64,000 nucleotides of DNA from Sulfuricella sp. T08 (GTDB lineage: Bacteria; Pseudomonadota; Gammaproteobacteria; Burkholderiales; Sulfuricellaceae), in NCBI RefSeq assembly GCF_000971475.1, contig NZ_DF967544.1:1-64000 (forward strand), read 5' to 3'. Positions 7,719-16,844 of the stretch are shown here, one piece after another. The position numbers were made by a program, and so were the translations under genes. The notes beneath the pieces were generated by a model. The model was not told the DNA's origin. It saw only the letters and a list, made by a program, of their open reading frames with translations, and did no database searches. Positions within the stretch are counted from its first letter, which is position 1. Each line of letters starts with the position of its first letter.

Positions 7719-8762
7719 ATGGAAATCTCGGATTTGCTTGCCTTTTCGGTAAAAAACAAGGCCTCCGACCTGCACCTGTCATCCGGTCTGCCGCCGATGA
7801 TCCGGGTGCATGGCGACGTACGCCGCATCAACGTGCCGGTGCTGGAGCACAAGGATGTTCACGGCATGGTGTACGACATCATGAATGATGGTCAGCGCAA
7901 ATTCTACGAGGAAAATCTGGAAGTCGACTTCTCCTTCGAGATTCCCAACCTGGCTCGCTTCCGCGTCAACGCCTTCGTCCAGAACCGCGGCGCCGCTGCG
8001 GTGTTTCGTACAATTCCATCGAAAGTGTTGAGCCTGGAAGAGCTGAAATGCCCGGAGATTTTCAAGGAAATATCCGAGCAGCCGCGCGGTATCGTGCTGG
8101 TGACCGGACCGACCGGCTCGGGTAAGTCCACTACCCTGGCAGCGATGGTCAATCACATCAATGAAAAGGATTTCGGCCATATCCTGACAGTGGAAGATCC
8201 GATTGAATTCGTTCATGAGAGCAAAAAGTGCCTGATCAACCAGCGCGAGGTCGGGCCGCATACCCTGTCTTTCAACAATGCGCTGCGTTCAGCCTTGCGT
8301 GAAGATCCGGACGTGATTCTGGTGGGCGAGCTGCGTGATCTGGAAACCATCCGCCTGGCACTGACCGCAGCGGAAACCGGCCACCTGGTGTTCGGTACCC
8401 TGCACACCAGTTCCGCCGCCAAGACTATCGACCGGATCGTGGACGTGTTCCCGGCCGCGGAAAAGGATATGGTGCGCTCGATGCTGTCGGAATCCCTGCG
8501 CGCAGTAATTTCACAGACCCTGCTCAAGACCAAGGACGGCACCGGGCGGGTGGCGGCGCACGAAATCATGATTGGTACGCCCGCGATCCGCAACCTGATC
8601 CGTGAGGCCAAGATCGCCCAGATGTATTCGGCGATTCAGACCGGCGGGAATATCGGCATGCAGACGCTGGACCAGAATCTGACCGAACTGGTCAAACGCA
8701 ACGTCGTGTCCTCGGCTGAGGCACGCACCAAGGCCTCAAACAAAGACACCTTTTCAGGCTAA
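7719..8762 (+). CDS. pilT: Type IV pilus retraction ATPase PilT
   Basis: 347 residues from ATG 7719 (MEISDLLAF). Contains the N-terminal PAS-like domain (KASDLHLSSG), Walker A GPTGSGKST, the Asp and His boxes (VEDPIEFVH, ALREDPDVILVGELRD, TGHLVFGTLHTSSA) and the PilT-specific AIRNLIREAK motif needed for retraction. The hexamer sits at the inner-membrane base of the pilus and depolymerises pilin for twitching motility and DNA uptake. pilU follows after 11 bases. Confidence 0.97.
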   Translation: MEISDLLAFSVKNKASDLHLSSGLPPMIRVHGDVRRINVPVLEHKDVHGMVYDIMNDGQRKFYEENLEVDFSFEIPNLARFRVNAFVQNRGAAAVFRTIPSKVLSLEELKCPEIFKEISEQPRGIVLVTGPTGSGKSTTLAAMVNHINEKDFGHILTVEDPIEFVHESKKCLINQREVGPHTLSFNNALRSALREDPDVILVGELRDLETIRLALTAAETGHLVFGTLHTSSAAKTIDRIVDVFPAAEKDMVRSMLSESLRAVISQTLLKTKDGTGRVAAHEIMIGTPAIRNLIREAKIAQMYSAIQTGGNIGMQTLDQNLTELVKRNVVSSAEARTKASNKDTFSG

Positions 8763-8773
8763 GGAAACGCATT

Positions 8774-9910
8774 ATGGAACGCGATCAAGCAGTCAAATTC
8801 ATGCATGACCTGTTGCGGTTGATGCTGTCGAAGAAGGCCTCGGATCTGTTTATCACCGCCGACTTCCCACCTGCCATCAAGGTGGACGGCAAGATGACGC
8901 CGGTATCCAATCAGAAGCTGACGCCGCAGCACACCAAGGAACTCGCGCGCGCGATCATGAACGACAAGCAGTCATCCGAGTTCGAGTCGAGCAAGGAGTG
9001 CAATTTCGCCATCAGTCCGGCGGACATCGGGCGCTTCCGGGTCAGCGCCTTTATCCAGCAGGGGCGGATCGGCATGGTGCTGCGCACCATCACCACCGAG
9101 ATTCCCAATTTCGAGGATCTGGGGTTGCCTGGCGTGCTCAAGGACGTGGCGATGACCAAGCGCGGCCTGGTGGTTTTCGTCGGCGGCACCGGTTCGGGTA
9201 AATCCACCTCCCTGGCGGCGATGATCGGCTACCGTAACCAGAACAGCTACGGCCACATCATCACCATCGAGGACCCGGTCGAATACGTGCATCCGCACCT
9301 CAACTGCATCCTGACCCAGCGCGAGGTCGGCGTGGATACCGATTCTTGGCAAGCAGCGCTGAAAAATACCCTGCGCCAGGCGCCGGACGTGATCCTGATC
9401 GGCGAAATACGCGACCGGGAAACCATGGAATATGCCATCGCCTTCGCCGAAACCGGTCACTTGTGCATGTCCACTCTGCATGCCAACAGCGCCAACCAGG
9501 CGCTCGACCGGATCATCAACTTCTTTCCCGAGGAGCGGCGTCAGCAGCTGCTGATGGACCTGTCCCTCAATCTCAAGGCGTTCGTGTCACAGCGCCTCAT
9601 CCCCAAGGTTGGCGGCAAGGGACGGGTGGCGGCGGTCGAGGTCATGCTCAACTCGCCGCTGATTGCCGATCTGATCTTCAAGGGCGAGGTACACGAGATC
9701 AAGGAGCTCATGGCCAGGTCCAACGAACTCGGCATGATCACTTTCGATCAGGCGTTGTTCAAGCTCTACGAGGCCGATCTGATCAACTATGAGGATGCGC
9801 TCAGAAACGCCGATTCGGTCAACGATCTGCGTCTCAAGATCAAGCTCCACGGCAAGGCTACCAAGGATGCCGACCTGATGAGCGGACTCGAGCATCTGGA
9901 TATCGTTTAG
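8774..9910 (+). CDS. pilU: PilT-dependent accessory retraction ATPase PilU
   Basis: 378 residues. Paralogous to PilT: KASDLFITADFPPAIKVDG at the N-terminus, Walker A GGTGSGKST, ITIEDPVEYVH, LRQAPDVILIGEIRD and TGHLCMSTLHANSANQALDRI. It is longer than PilT and ends in a C-terminal extension (NDLRLKIKLHGKATKDADLMSGLEHLDIV) typical of PilU. It assists PilT under load. The two genes form an operon. Confidence 0.96.
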   Translation: MERDQAVKFMHDLLRLMLSKKASDLFITADFPPAIKVDGKMTPVSNQKLTPQHTKELARAIMNDKQSSEFESSKECNFAISPADIGRFRVSAFIQQGRIGMVLRTITTEIPNFEDLGLPGVLKDVAMTKRGLVVFVGGTGSGKSTSLAAMIGYRNQNSYGHIITIEDPVEYVHPHLNCILTQREVGVDTDSWQAALKNTLRQAPDVILIGEIRDRETMEYAIAFAETGHLCMSTLHANSANQALDRIINFFPEERRQQLLMDLSLNLKAFVSQRLIPKVGGKGRVAAVEVMLNSPLIADLIFKGEVHEIKELMARSNELGMITFDQALFKLYEADLINYEDALRNADSVNDLRLKIKLHGKATKDADLMSGLEHLDIV

Positions 9911-9950
9911 CCACCAGCCGGTAAACGGTTTAACCCAGAAATGGCATTTC

Positions 9951-10138
9951 ACCGCGGAGGACGCGGAGGTCGCAGAGAAAACAGGGGAGGCGGGAGGGCG
10001 ACTTTGCGGGTTGCTTCGCATACCCGCCAGAACCTGTTCGCACAACTCGCAAAATCAGTGATAGCCGAGTTATAGCAAGTTACCCAACGGGTGATGTACT
10101 ATATTCTAAGCATTTGAATTCCTCCGCGTCCTCTGCGG
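9951..10138. repeat. Inverted-repeat-bounded intergenic element (CGCGGAGG family)
   Basis: The left arm, ACCGCGGAGGACGCGGAGG (9951-9969), and the right arm, CCTCCGCGTCCTCTGCGG (10121-10138), are near-perfect reverse complements. They bracket about 150 bases between pilU and the acyl-CoA synthetase gene. The same arm sequence recurs at 16854-16922 and 22254-22280. No reading frame is visible inside. This looks like a small non-autonomous dispersed repeat. Confidence 0.65.
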
Positions 10139-10162
10139 CTAAATTGTTTTTTGGCGGAACCT

Positions 10163-11827
10163 ATGGCCAATCTCGCCAGCTTGCTCGAGCAGCATCGGGC
10201 CACCCCGGAAAAAATCCTCTACCGCCAGTGCATCGACGATGTCTGGTGCGACTTTTCCGCTCAGGATGTCTTGGCCCTGGCGGCTCGCTGGCAGCAGGCC
10301 TTCCGCGCCGCGGGTTATGAACCGGGCGACCGTGTGGCGCTGTGCCTGAAGAATGGCGTCGACTGGGTGGCGATCGATCAGGCAGCACTGGGCTTGGGTC
10401 TGGTAGTGGTGCCGTTGTATGCGGACGATAACCCGGAAAACCTGGCCTGGTGCTTGAACGATTCCGGCGCGCGCCTGCTGGTGCTGGAAAATACCCGCCT
10501 GTTCGGCGCCTTGGCCCAAGCGACTCCCTCCCTTCCCGTCATCGTCTGTCTGCAGGGGGACGCGCCCGCCCCAGCCATCTCTGCCAGCGGCTGGCTGCCC
10601 AAAAATGGCGGCTCGTTCGAGGCGCTCGAGCTGGACGAAAATACGCTCGCCACCCTCGTTTACACTTCCGGCACCACCGGACGTCCCAAGGGCGTGATGC
10701 TGTCCCATCGTAACATTTTCAGCAACGTGGCGGCGGCGCTGGAAGTGGTCAGCCTGCATCCGGGCGATCTGTTGATTTCGGTGCTGCCGCTTTCCCACAT
10801 GTTCGAGCGCACCTGCGGCTATTACGTACCGCTCAAGGCCGGAGTGCCGGTTGCCTACGCCCGTTCCATCAATCAGCTGGCCGAGGATCTGGCATTTCTC
10901 AAACCGACAGTGATGATAGCCGTGCCGCGGGTGTTCCAGCGCTTCCTTGCGCGGATCGAGCAGGCGTTGGCCGCCTCACCGCTCAAACGCGCGTTGTTTT
11001 CACTCACTGTGGCGCTGGGCTGGCGCAAATTCGAGCGCCGCGCCAGCAAGGTGGAATTGGCGATTTTCCGGTTGCTGCAACCCCTGGTTGCCGGCCCGGT
11101 GCTAAACAGGCTCGGCGGGCGCCTGCGCTTGGCGGTGGTGGGCGGCGCGCCGCTGGAGTTGCGTGTGGCGCGATCATTCATTGGCCTTGGGCTAAGCATG
11201 ATCCAGGGTTATGGCCTGACCGAAGCATCGCCGATAGTGGCCGGCAACCGCGAGCATGACAACGACCCGGTTACGGTCGGCGCACCCTTGCCGGGTTTGG
11301 CGATCAGGGTCAACGAGGCCGGCGAGCTGCTGGTGCGCGGCCCCTCCGTGATGCTGGGCTACTGGCATGATACGCAGGCCACCGCGCAAGTGCTGGACAT
11401 GGAAGGTTGGCTGAATACCGGCGATCTGGCAGAAATCCAGGCGGGCAAGATCATCATCAAGGGCCGCACCAAGGATATTATGGTGCTATCCAACGGCGAG
11501 AAAGTGTCACCTCAGGATGCGGAAATGGCGTTACTCGACGATCCCCTGTTCGAGCAGGTGATGCTGGTGGGTGAAGGGCGCGCCTATCTCGTGCTGCTGG
11601 CCGTGACCCAGGAAAGCGATGAAAGAACTTTGGTCAAACACGCCAATGCCCGACTCAAGTCTTTTTCCCGCTGGGTGCGGGTGCGCCGGGCGATCGCCTT
11701 GCAGGAGTCCTGGACGCTGGCGGAGGGTCTGCTGACGCCCACCCTCAAAGTCAAGCGCAACGCGGTGTATGACAAGTATCGCGAGCGGATCGAGGGCGTG
11801 TACCGCAACGGAATCAGAATGGTTTGA
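10163..11827 (+). CDS. AMP-forming acyl-CoA synthetase (long-chain fatty acid-CoA ligase type)
   Basis: 554 residues from ATG 10163 (MANLASLLEQH), preceded by GGCGGA. The adenylation signatures are complete: LVYTSGTTGRPKGVMLSH, MIQGYGLTEASPI, LNTGDLAEI and IIKGRTKDIMVLSNGEKVSP. The overall pattern fits FadD/FAA1-like enzymes that activate long-chain fatty acids via acyl-AMP. The exact chain length is not readable from sequence. Its last 14 bases overlap the 3' end of the convergent hemJ gene. Confidence 0.88.
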   Translation: MANLASLLEQHRATPEKILYRQCIDDVWCDFSAQDVLALAARWQQAFRAAGYEPGDRVALCLKNGVDWVAIDQAALGLGLVVVPLYADDNPENLAWCLNDSGARLLVLENTRLFGALAQATPSLPVIVCLQGDAPAPAISASGWLPKNGGSFEALELDENTLATLVYTSGTTGRPKGVMLSHRNIFSNVAAALEVVSLHPGDLLISVLPLSHMFERTCGYYVPLKAGVPVAYARSINQLAEDLAFLKPTVMIAVPRVFQRFLARIEQALAASPLKRALFSLTVALGWRKFERRASKVELAIFRLLQPLVAGPVLNRLGGRLRLAVVGGAPLELRVARSFIGLGLSMIQGYGLTEASPIVAGNREHDNDPVTVGAPLPGLAIRVNEAGELLVRGPSVMLGYWHDTQATAQVLDMEGWLNTGDLAEIQAGKIIIKGRTKDIMVLSNGEKVSPQDAEMALLDDPLFEQVMLVGEGRAYLVLLAVTQESDERTLVKHANARLKSFSRWVRVRRAIALQESWTLAEGLLTPTLKVKRNAVYDKYRERIEGVYRNGIRMV

Positions 11828-12227
11828 CGACGACCAGGATCACCACGGCTATCAGAATCAGCACCGGGAATTCGTTGAACCAGCGATAAAAAACATGGCC
11901 ATGACGGTTGCGGTCATCACGGAAATCCCGGAGCAGTTTGCCGCAATACACGTGGTAAATCAGCAGCACCGTCACCAACGCCAGCTTGACGTAAAGCCAG
12001 CCGCCCGAAAAACCAAAGCCGAGCCACAGCCATAAGCCGAGGGAGACCGCCACCATCGCGCTGGGCGTCATGATGCCGCGGTAAAGCTTGCGCTCCATTA
12101 CCTTGAAACGCGCGATGCTGACGGCGTCATCGCTCATGGCGTGATAGACGAACAGTCTCGGCAGGTAGAACAGCGCGGCGAACCAGGTCACCACGGCGAT
12201 GATGTGAAAAGCTTTGACCCAGAGCAT
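11814..12227 (-). CDS. hemJ: HemJ-like protoporphyrinogen IX oxidase (TIGR00701/UPF0093)
   Basis: 137 residues from ATG 12227. Four hydrophobic helices with the family signature at the start (WVKAFHIIAVVTWFAALFYLPRLFVYH). HemJ oxidises protoporphyrinogen IX at the inner membrane in bacteria without HemG or HemY. The family is also annotated as CopD-like, but the short length and signature favour HemJ. It is convergent with the acyl-CoA synthetase gene and divergent from the tlpA-like gene. Confidence 0.85.
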   Translation of the reverse strand: MLWVKAFHIIAVVTWFAALFYLPRLFVYHAMSDDAVSIARFKVMERKLYRGIMTPSAMVAVSLGLWLWLGFGFSGGWLYVKLALVTVLLIYHVYCGKLLRDFRDDRNRHGHVFYRWFNEFPVLILIAVVILVVVKPF

Positions 12228-12294
12228 GTCAGGTTCCAATGTTAAAATCCGGGGCAACTATAACGTATCGGGAGCGAGGGTGAAAGCAGGCAAC

Positions 12295-12813
12295 ATGTGG
12301 GTGCGGGTCAAAAAATACCGGCCGGACTGGCTGACGCTGGTGCTGCTCGGGCTGATAGTCTACGTCTGGTTCCGTCCGCCGGCGTGGGTGTCGGACGAAA
12401 ACCGCGCGGTCCCGGAGGTGAAGGTGACGTTGCTGGACGGTAGGCAAACCAGCCTGGAACAGCTGCGCGGCAAGGTGGTGCTGGTCAACTTCTGGGCTAC
12501 CTGGTGTCCCTATTGCCGCCACGAAATGGCCGACATGGAGCGTTTTTATCGCGATTACCGGGCTCAGGGCTTCGAAATTCTGGCCCTGAGCCAGGATGAC
12601 GTGCCGGAACCGGTGCACCAGTTCATGGCGAAGGAAGGTTACCATTTTCCTGTGGCGATGGCAGAAGCCCGGCATGCCGTTGCTTTTGGCGGTGTGAGCC
12701 GGCTGCCGACTTCTTTTCTGATCGACAAACAGGGCCGAATTCGCAAGAAAATCAGCGGGCAGGTCCATTATGTCCGGCTGGAGGAGTTGGTCACGCCCCT
12801 GCTGGCCGAGTAA
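12295..12813 (+). CDS. TlpA/ResA-like membrane-anchored thioredoxin
   Basis: 172 residues from ATG 12295 with AGG a few bases upstream. A single hydrophobic segment (WLTLVLLGLIVYVWF, about residues 11-25) anchors it with the thioredoxin fold in the periplasm. The active site is WATWCPYC; SRLPTSFLIDKQGRI supplies the cis-Pro strand. Members reduce periplasmic disulfides, for example in cytochrome c maturation; the substrate here is not known. The spacing to the divergent hemJ is short. Confidence 0.85.
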   Translation: MWVRVKKYRPDWLTLVLLGLIVYVWFRPPAWVSDENRAVPEVKVTLLDGRQTSLEQLRGKVVLVNFWATWCPYCRHEMADMERFYRDYRAQGFEILALSQDDVPEPVHQFMAKEGYHFPVAMAEARHAVAFGGVSRLPTSFLIDKQGRIRKKISGQVHYVRLEELVTPLLAE

Positions 12814-12828
12814 GTATTAAGGAATAGC

Positions 12829-12846
12829 GGAATCCCTATGGATTCC
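12829..12846. terminator. Hairpin between convergent tlpA-like and ybiT genes
   Basis: GGAATCC-CTAT-GGATTCC forms a perfect 7-bp stem with a 4-base loop between two converging genes. There is no strong U-run, but CTGATTTTAT follows on the plus side. It may serve both directions. Confidence 0.45.
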
Positions 12847-12861
12847 TAGGAGGGGCTGATT

Positions 12862-14469
12862 TTATGCCTCGATGCCCTGGCTGTGCAGGTATTCTTCGTA
12901 ATCGCCGGCAAAATGCTTGAAGCCGCCGTTGCCGTCGAGTTCCAGCACCTGGGTGGCGAGCGACGAGATGAGCTGGCGGTCGTGGCTGACGAAGATCAGC
13001 GTGCCCTTGTACTGCTCCAGCGCGAGGTTGAGGGACTCGATCGACTCCATGTCCATGTGGTTGGTCGGCTCGTCCATCACCAGCACGTTGGGCCGTTCCA
13101 GGATCAGCTTGCCGTAGAGCATGCGGCCCTTTTCGCCACCGGACAGCACTTTGACCGATTTCTTCGAGTCGTCGCCGGTAAACAGCAGCCGGCCGAGAGT
13201 GGCACGGATGATCTGGTCGTCGTCACTTTTGCGCCCCCAGCGCTCCATCCATTCGAACAGGGTCATGTCATCCTCGAAGTCGGAGTGATGATCCTGCGCG
13301 AAGTAGCCAATCTTGGCCTTATCCGGCCACTTGACGTTGCCTTGGTCGGGCTCGATCTCGCCCACCAGCGTTTTCAGCAGGGTGGATTTGCCGGCGCCGT
13401 TTGGGCCGATGATGGCGAGGCGCTGACCAGCGTCGAGAAGCAGGTTGAGGCCGTGGAATAGCACCTTGTCGTAGCCTTTGGCGACATCCAGTAGTTCCAC
13501 CGCCTGGCGATGGAGCTTTTCCCGGTCGTCGGTTTCGAAGCGGATGTAGGGGTTCTGCCGGCTGGAGGGCTTGACTTCGACCATGCCCGACTTGAGCTTA
13601 TCGACCTGCCTGGCGCGACTGGTCGCCTGGCGCGCCTTGGATGCATTGGCGGAAAAACGGGCGACGAAGGCCTGCAATTCGACCACCATTTCCTTTTTCT
13701 TGGCGTTGTCGGAAAGCATCCGCTGGCGCGCTTGCGTCGAGGCGATCATGTACTCGTCGTAGTTGCCGGGATAAATACGAATCTCACCGAAATCCAGGTC
13801 GGCCATGTGGGTGCACACGCTGTTGAGGAAGTGCCGGTCATGGGAGATGATGACCATGGTGCTGGCGCGCGCGTTGATCATGTCTTCCAGCCAGCGGATG
13901 GTGTTGATGTCGAGGTTGTTGGTGGGCTCATCCAGCAACAGGATGTCGGGATCGGAAAACAGCGCCTGCGCCAGCAGCACTCGCAGCTTGAAGCCGGGGG
14001 CGACTTCCTTCATCGGGCCAGTGTGCATCTCGACCGGAATGCCGACGCCGATCAGCAGTTCGCCGGCGCGCGATTCGGCAGTGTAGCCGTCCAGTTCGCC
14101 GAACTGGATTTCCAGTTCGGCGGCTCGCATGTAGTCATCCTCGGTGGCTTCCGGATTGGCGTAGATCGTGTCTTTTTCCAGCTTCACTTGCCACAGTTCG
14201 GTGTTGCCCATCATCACCACGTCGAGCACCACGCTGTCCTCGTAGGCAAACTGATCCTGGCTCAGCTTGCCGAGGCGTTCGCCGGGGTCGATCGAGACGT
14301 TGCCCGCAGAGGGTTCCAGATCGCCGCCGAGAATTTTCATGAAGGTCGACTTGCCGCAGCCGTTGGCGCCGATCAGGCCATAGCGGTTGCCGTCGCCGAA
14401 TTTGACCGAAACGTTTTCAAACAGGGGCTTTGCCCCGAATTGCATGGTGATGTTGAAAGTGGAAATCAA
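12862..14469 (-). CDS. ybiT: ABC-F family ATPase, YbiT type
   Basis: 535 residues, close to E. coli YbiT. Two ABC cassettes without membrane helices are joined by a charged linker (about residues 240-310). The first cassette has Walker [10 protein letters not shown], a degenerate signature ([15 protein letters not shown]) as in YbiT, and [11 protein letters not shown]. The second has GPNGAGKST, a full LSGGEKGRM signature and [15 protein letters not shown] proteins act on the ribosome, usually to relieve stalled or mispositioned peptidyl-tRNA. It appears to be a single-gene unit with its own promoter. Confidence 0.92.
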   Translation of the reverse strand: MISTFNITMQFGAKPLFENVSVKFGDGNRYGLIGANGCGKSTFMKILGGDLEPSAGNVSIDPGERLGKLSQDQFAYEDSVVLDVVMMGNTELWQVKLEKDTIYANPEATEDDYMRAAELEIQFGELDGYTAESRAGELLIGVGIPVEMHTGPMKEVAPGFKLRVLLAQALFSDPDILLLDEPTNNLDINTIRWLEDMINARASTMVIISHDRHFLNSVCTHMADLDFGEIRIYPGNYDEYMIASTQARQRMLSDNAKKKEMVVELQAFVARFSANASKARQATSRARQVDKLKSGMVEVKPSSRQNPYIRFETDDREKLHRQAVELLDVAKGYDKVLFHGLNLLLDAGQRLAIIGPNGAGKSTLLKTLVGEIEPDQGNVKWPDKAKIGYFAQDHHSDFEDDMTLFEWMERWGRKSDDDQIIRATLGRLLFTGDDSKKSVKVLSGGEKGRMLYGKLILERPNVLVMDEPTNHMDMESIESLNLALEQYKGTLIFVSHDRQLISSLATQVLELDGNGGFKHFAGDYEEYLHSQGIEA

Positions 14470-14506
14470 TGTGGAGCTGTCCTGAATTGTGCTGTAAAAA
14501 CCAAGT

Positions 14507-14512
14507 ATTATA
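14507..14512 (-). promoter_or_regulatory. Candidate -10 element for ybiT
   Basis: TATAAT is read on the minus strand, about 38 bases upstream of the ybiT start and preceded by TGG. No convincing -35 hexamer lies at 16-18 bases. Confidence 0.4.
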
Positions 14513-14634
14513 CCAAACGGAGAGCAACACGGCAGCCCTTTCTCACGTCGGAGCCGGTTCTCCTACCGGAGTCCTGACGAGTCCGGCCTTATCCGCTACA
14601 ATCACAATCACCCCCGAACTTTTCATGGACAGTC

Positions 14635-15906
14635 ATGGTTCCCCATTTAACTACCGCGCTCACCGGCCCCCTGCTCACCCTGGAGCAGCACATCCTGGAT
14701 GCACAGCCACAGATCGAACACTGGTTCCGCACCCAATGGCAGGATCACGCCGCGCCGTTCTATGCCTCGGTGGATTTGCGCAACAGCGGCTTCAAGCTCG
14801 CCCCGGTGGATACCAATCTGTTCCCCGGCGGATTTAACAACCTGAATCGTGACTTTACGCCGCTCTGCGTGCAGGCGACGATGTCGGCCGTGGAGAAGGT
14901 TTGTCCTGTGGCGCAGCGATTTCTGCTGATCCCGGAAAATCACACCCGTAATACCTATTACCTGCAGAACGTGGCGGCGCTCGCCTCCATACTGCGGCAT
15001 GCCGGTTTGCAGGTGCGCATCGGCAGCCTGCTGCCGGAAATCACCGCGGCCACCACACTCGATTTGCCGGATGGCTCGATCCTGACGCTGGAGCCGTTGA
15101 AGCGTGAGGGCGACCGTTTGAAACTGGATGGCTTCGATCCCTGCGCGATTTTGCTCAACAACGACCTTTCGGCGGGAATTCCCGACATTCTGAAAGACCT
15201 CGATCAGCCGGTGATTCCGCCGCTTCATGCCGGTTGGTCAACGCGGCGGAAATCCGACCATTTCGGCAAATATGACCGGGTCGCCGAAGAGTTCGCGCAC
15301 ATGCTGCATATCGACCCCTGGCTGATCAACCCGATGTTCGCCACCTGCGGCGAGATCAATTTCCAGGAGCGGCGCGGCGAGGAATGCCTGGCCGCCCATG
15401 TTGATGATCTGCTCAAGGATATCCGCGAAAAATACCAGGAATACGGCGTGAACGAAGAGCCCTTCGTCATCGTCAAGGCCGATGCGGGCACTTACGGGAT
15501 GGGCATCATGACGGTGAAGGACGCCTCCGAGGTGCGCGACCTGAACCGCAAGCAGCGCAACAAGATGGCCGTGGGCAAAGAGGGGATGGCGGTTTCCGAC
15601 GTCATCATCCAGGAAGGCGTATACACTTTCGAGAGCATCGCTGAAGCGGTGGCCGAGCCGGTGGTGTACATGATGGATCATTTCGTGGTGGGCGGTTTCT
15701 ACCGTGTCCACACTAGCCGCGGCAAGGATGAAAACCTGAATGCGCCGGGAATGCGCTTTGAGCCGCTGGCCTTCGAGACCGCGCTCACCCTGCCGGACTG
15801 TGCCGCTGCCCCTGATGCCGAGCCCAACCGCTTCTACGCCTACGGGGTGGTGGCCCGTCTGGCGCTGCTGGCCGCCGCGATGGAATTGGAAAGCCTGGCG
15901 CCATGA
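14635..15906 (+). CDS. gshA: Glutamate-cysteine ligase (ferrooxidans type, TIGR02049)
   Basis: 423 residues. Belongs to the GshA group first seen in acidithiobacilli and common in betaproteobacteria, unrelated in sequence to the E. coli enzyme. Recognisable stretches are FYASVDLRNSGFKLAPVDTNLFPGGFNNL, IPENHTRNTYYLQN and VIVKADAGTYGMGIMTV, the last being ATP-grasp-like. It catalyses the first step of glutathione synthesis in the cytoplasm. Its stop overlaps the gshB start (ATGA), confirming the pathway. Confidence 0.93.
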   Translation: MVPHLTTALTGPLLTLEQHILDAQPQIEHWFRTQWQDHAAPFYASVDLRNSGFKLAPVDTNLFPGGFNNLNRDFTPLCVQATMSAVEKVCPVAQRFLLIPENHTRNTYYLQNVAALASILRHAGLQVRIGSLLPEITAATTLDLPDGSILTLEPLKREGDRLKLDGFDPCAILLNNDLSAGIPDILKDLDQPVIPPLHAGWSTRRKSDHFGKYDRVAEEFAHMLHIDPWLINPMFATCGEINFQERRGEECLAAHVDDLLKDIREKYQEYGVNEEPFVIVKADAGTYGMGIMTVKDASEVRDLNRKQRNKMAVGKEGMAVSDVIIQEGVYTFESIAEAVAEPVVYMMDHFVVGGFYRVHTSRGKDENLNAPGMRFEPLAFETALTLPDCAAAPDAEPNRFYAYGVVARLALLAAAMELESLAP

Positions 15907-16844
15907 AGCTGGCGATTGTCCTCGACCCGCTGGAATCCATTAAAACCTACAAGGATTCGACCTATGCCGTGATGCGCGCGGCGCATGCCCGAGGCCACGA
16001 ACTCTACGTCATGGAGCAGCATGAGATGGTATTGCGTGATAGCGCGGTAAGCGGCTTCATACGCAAGCTTGATCTGGTGGATGACGAACTGCGCTGGTAC
16101 ACGCTGGAAGCGCCGGTCTGGCGCGCACTTTCCGACTTCGACGTCACGCTGATGCGCAAGGACCCGCCCTTCGACATGGAATACATCTACAGCACCTATT
16201 TGCTGGAGCTGGCGGAGGAGCAGGGTGCGCGGATTTTCAACCACCCGGCAGCGATTCGTGACTTCAACGAAAAGCTTTCCACCGCAAAATTCCCCGAATT
16301 CATGCCGCCCACGCTGGTCACCAGGCAGGAAGCGCTGATACACGAGTTCATCAAACAGCACGGCGACATCATCCTCAAGCCGCTGGACGGGATGGGGGGC
16401 AGCTCGGTGTTCCGCATTCAGCGCAACGACCCCAATCTGAACGTGATCATCGAAACCATGACGCAGTTGGGAGCCAGAACGGTGATGGCGCAGCGTTACA
16501 TCCCGGAGATTTCCCTGGGCGACAAGCGCATTCTGCTGATCGACGGCGAGCCGGTGCCTTATGCACTGGCGCGCATCCCGAAAGAAGGCGAGACCCGTGG
16601 CAATCTCGCTGTCGGTGGCAAAGGCGTGGCCCAGCCGCTTTCTGACCGGGACAAGGAAATTGCAGCCGTACTGGGGCCGAAACTCAAGGAAGCCGGGCTG
16701 TTCCTGGTCGGCCTCGATGTGATCGGTGACTGGCTTACCGAGATCAATGTCACCAGCCCGACCGGGATGCAGGAAATCGCAAGCCAGACCGGCTTCGACG
16801 TGGCGGGTATGTTTGTGGATGCGTTGGAGAGGAAATGCGCTTGA
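15903..16844 (+). CDS. gshB: Glutathione synthase
   Basis: 313 residues, normal for GshB. The N-terminal domain begins MKLAIVLDPLESIKTYKDST; the ATP-grasp part shows DIILKPLDGMGGSSVFRI, GDKRILLIDGEPVPYALARIP and the metal-binding ITEINVTSPTGMQEI. It joins gamma-glutamylcysteine to glycine. Start and stop are coupled to gshA upstream and apbE downstream, each by a short overlap. Confidence 0.97.
   Translation: MKLAIVLDPLESIKTYKDSTYAVMRAAHARGHELYVMEQHEMVLRDSAVSGFIRKLDLVDDELRWYTLEAPVWRALSDFDVTLMRKDPPFDMEYIYSTYLLELAEEQGARIFNHPAAIRDFNEKLSTAKFPEFMPPTLVTRQEALIHEFIKQHGDIILKPLDGMGGSSVFRIQRNDPNLNVIIETMTQLGARTVMAQRYIPEISLGDKRILLIDGEPVPYALARIPKEGETRGNLAVGGKGVAQPLSDRDKEIAAVLGPKLKEAGLFLVGLDVIGDWLTEINVTSPTGMQEIASQTGFDVAGMFVDALERKCA

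Noticed and set aside
7715-7720. TATAAT as a pilT promoter
   Set aside because: It overlaps the pilT start codon, so transcription from it would begin inside the gene.
13510-14577. A 355-codon plus-strand frame opposite ybiT
   Set aside because: It is antisense to a well-conserved ABC-F gene and shows no recognisable domain.
14574-14584. CTGACGAGTCC resembling a hammerhead ribozyme core
   Set aside because: No GAAAC segment or matching stems are present around it, and it lies in a short gap with an ordinary small hairpin.
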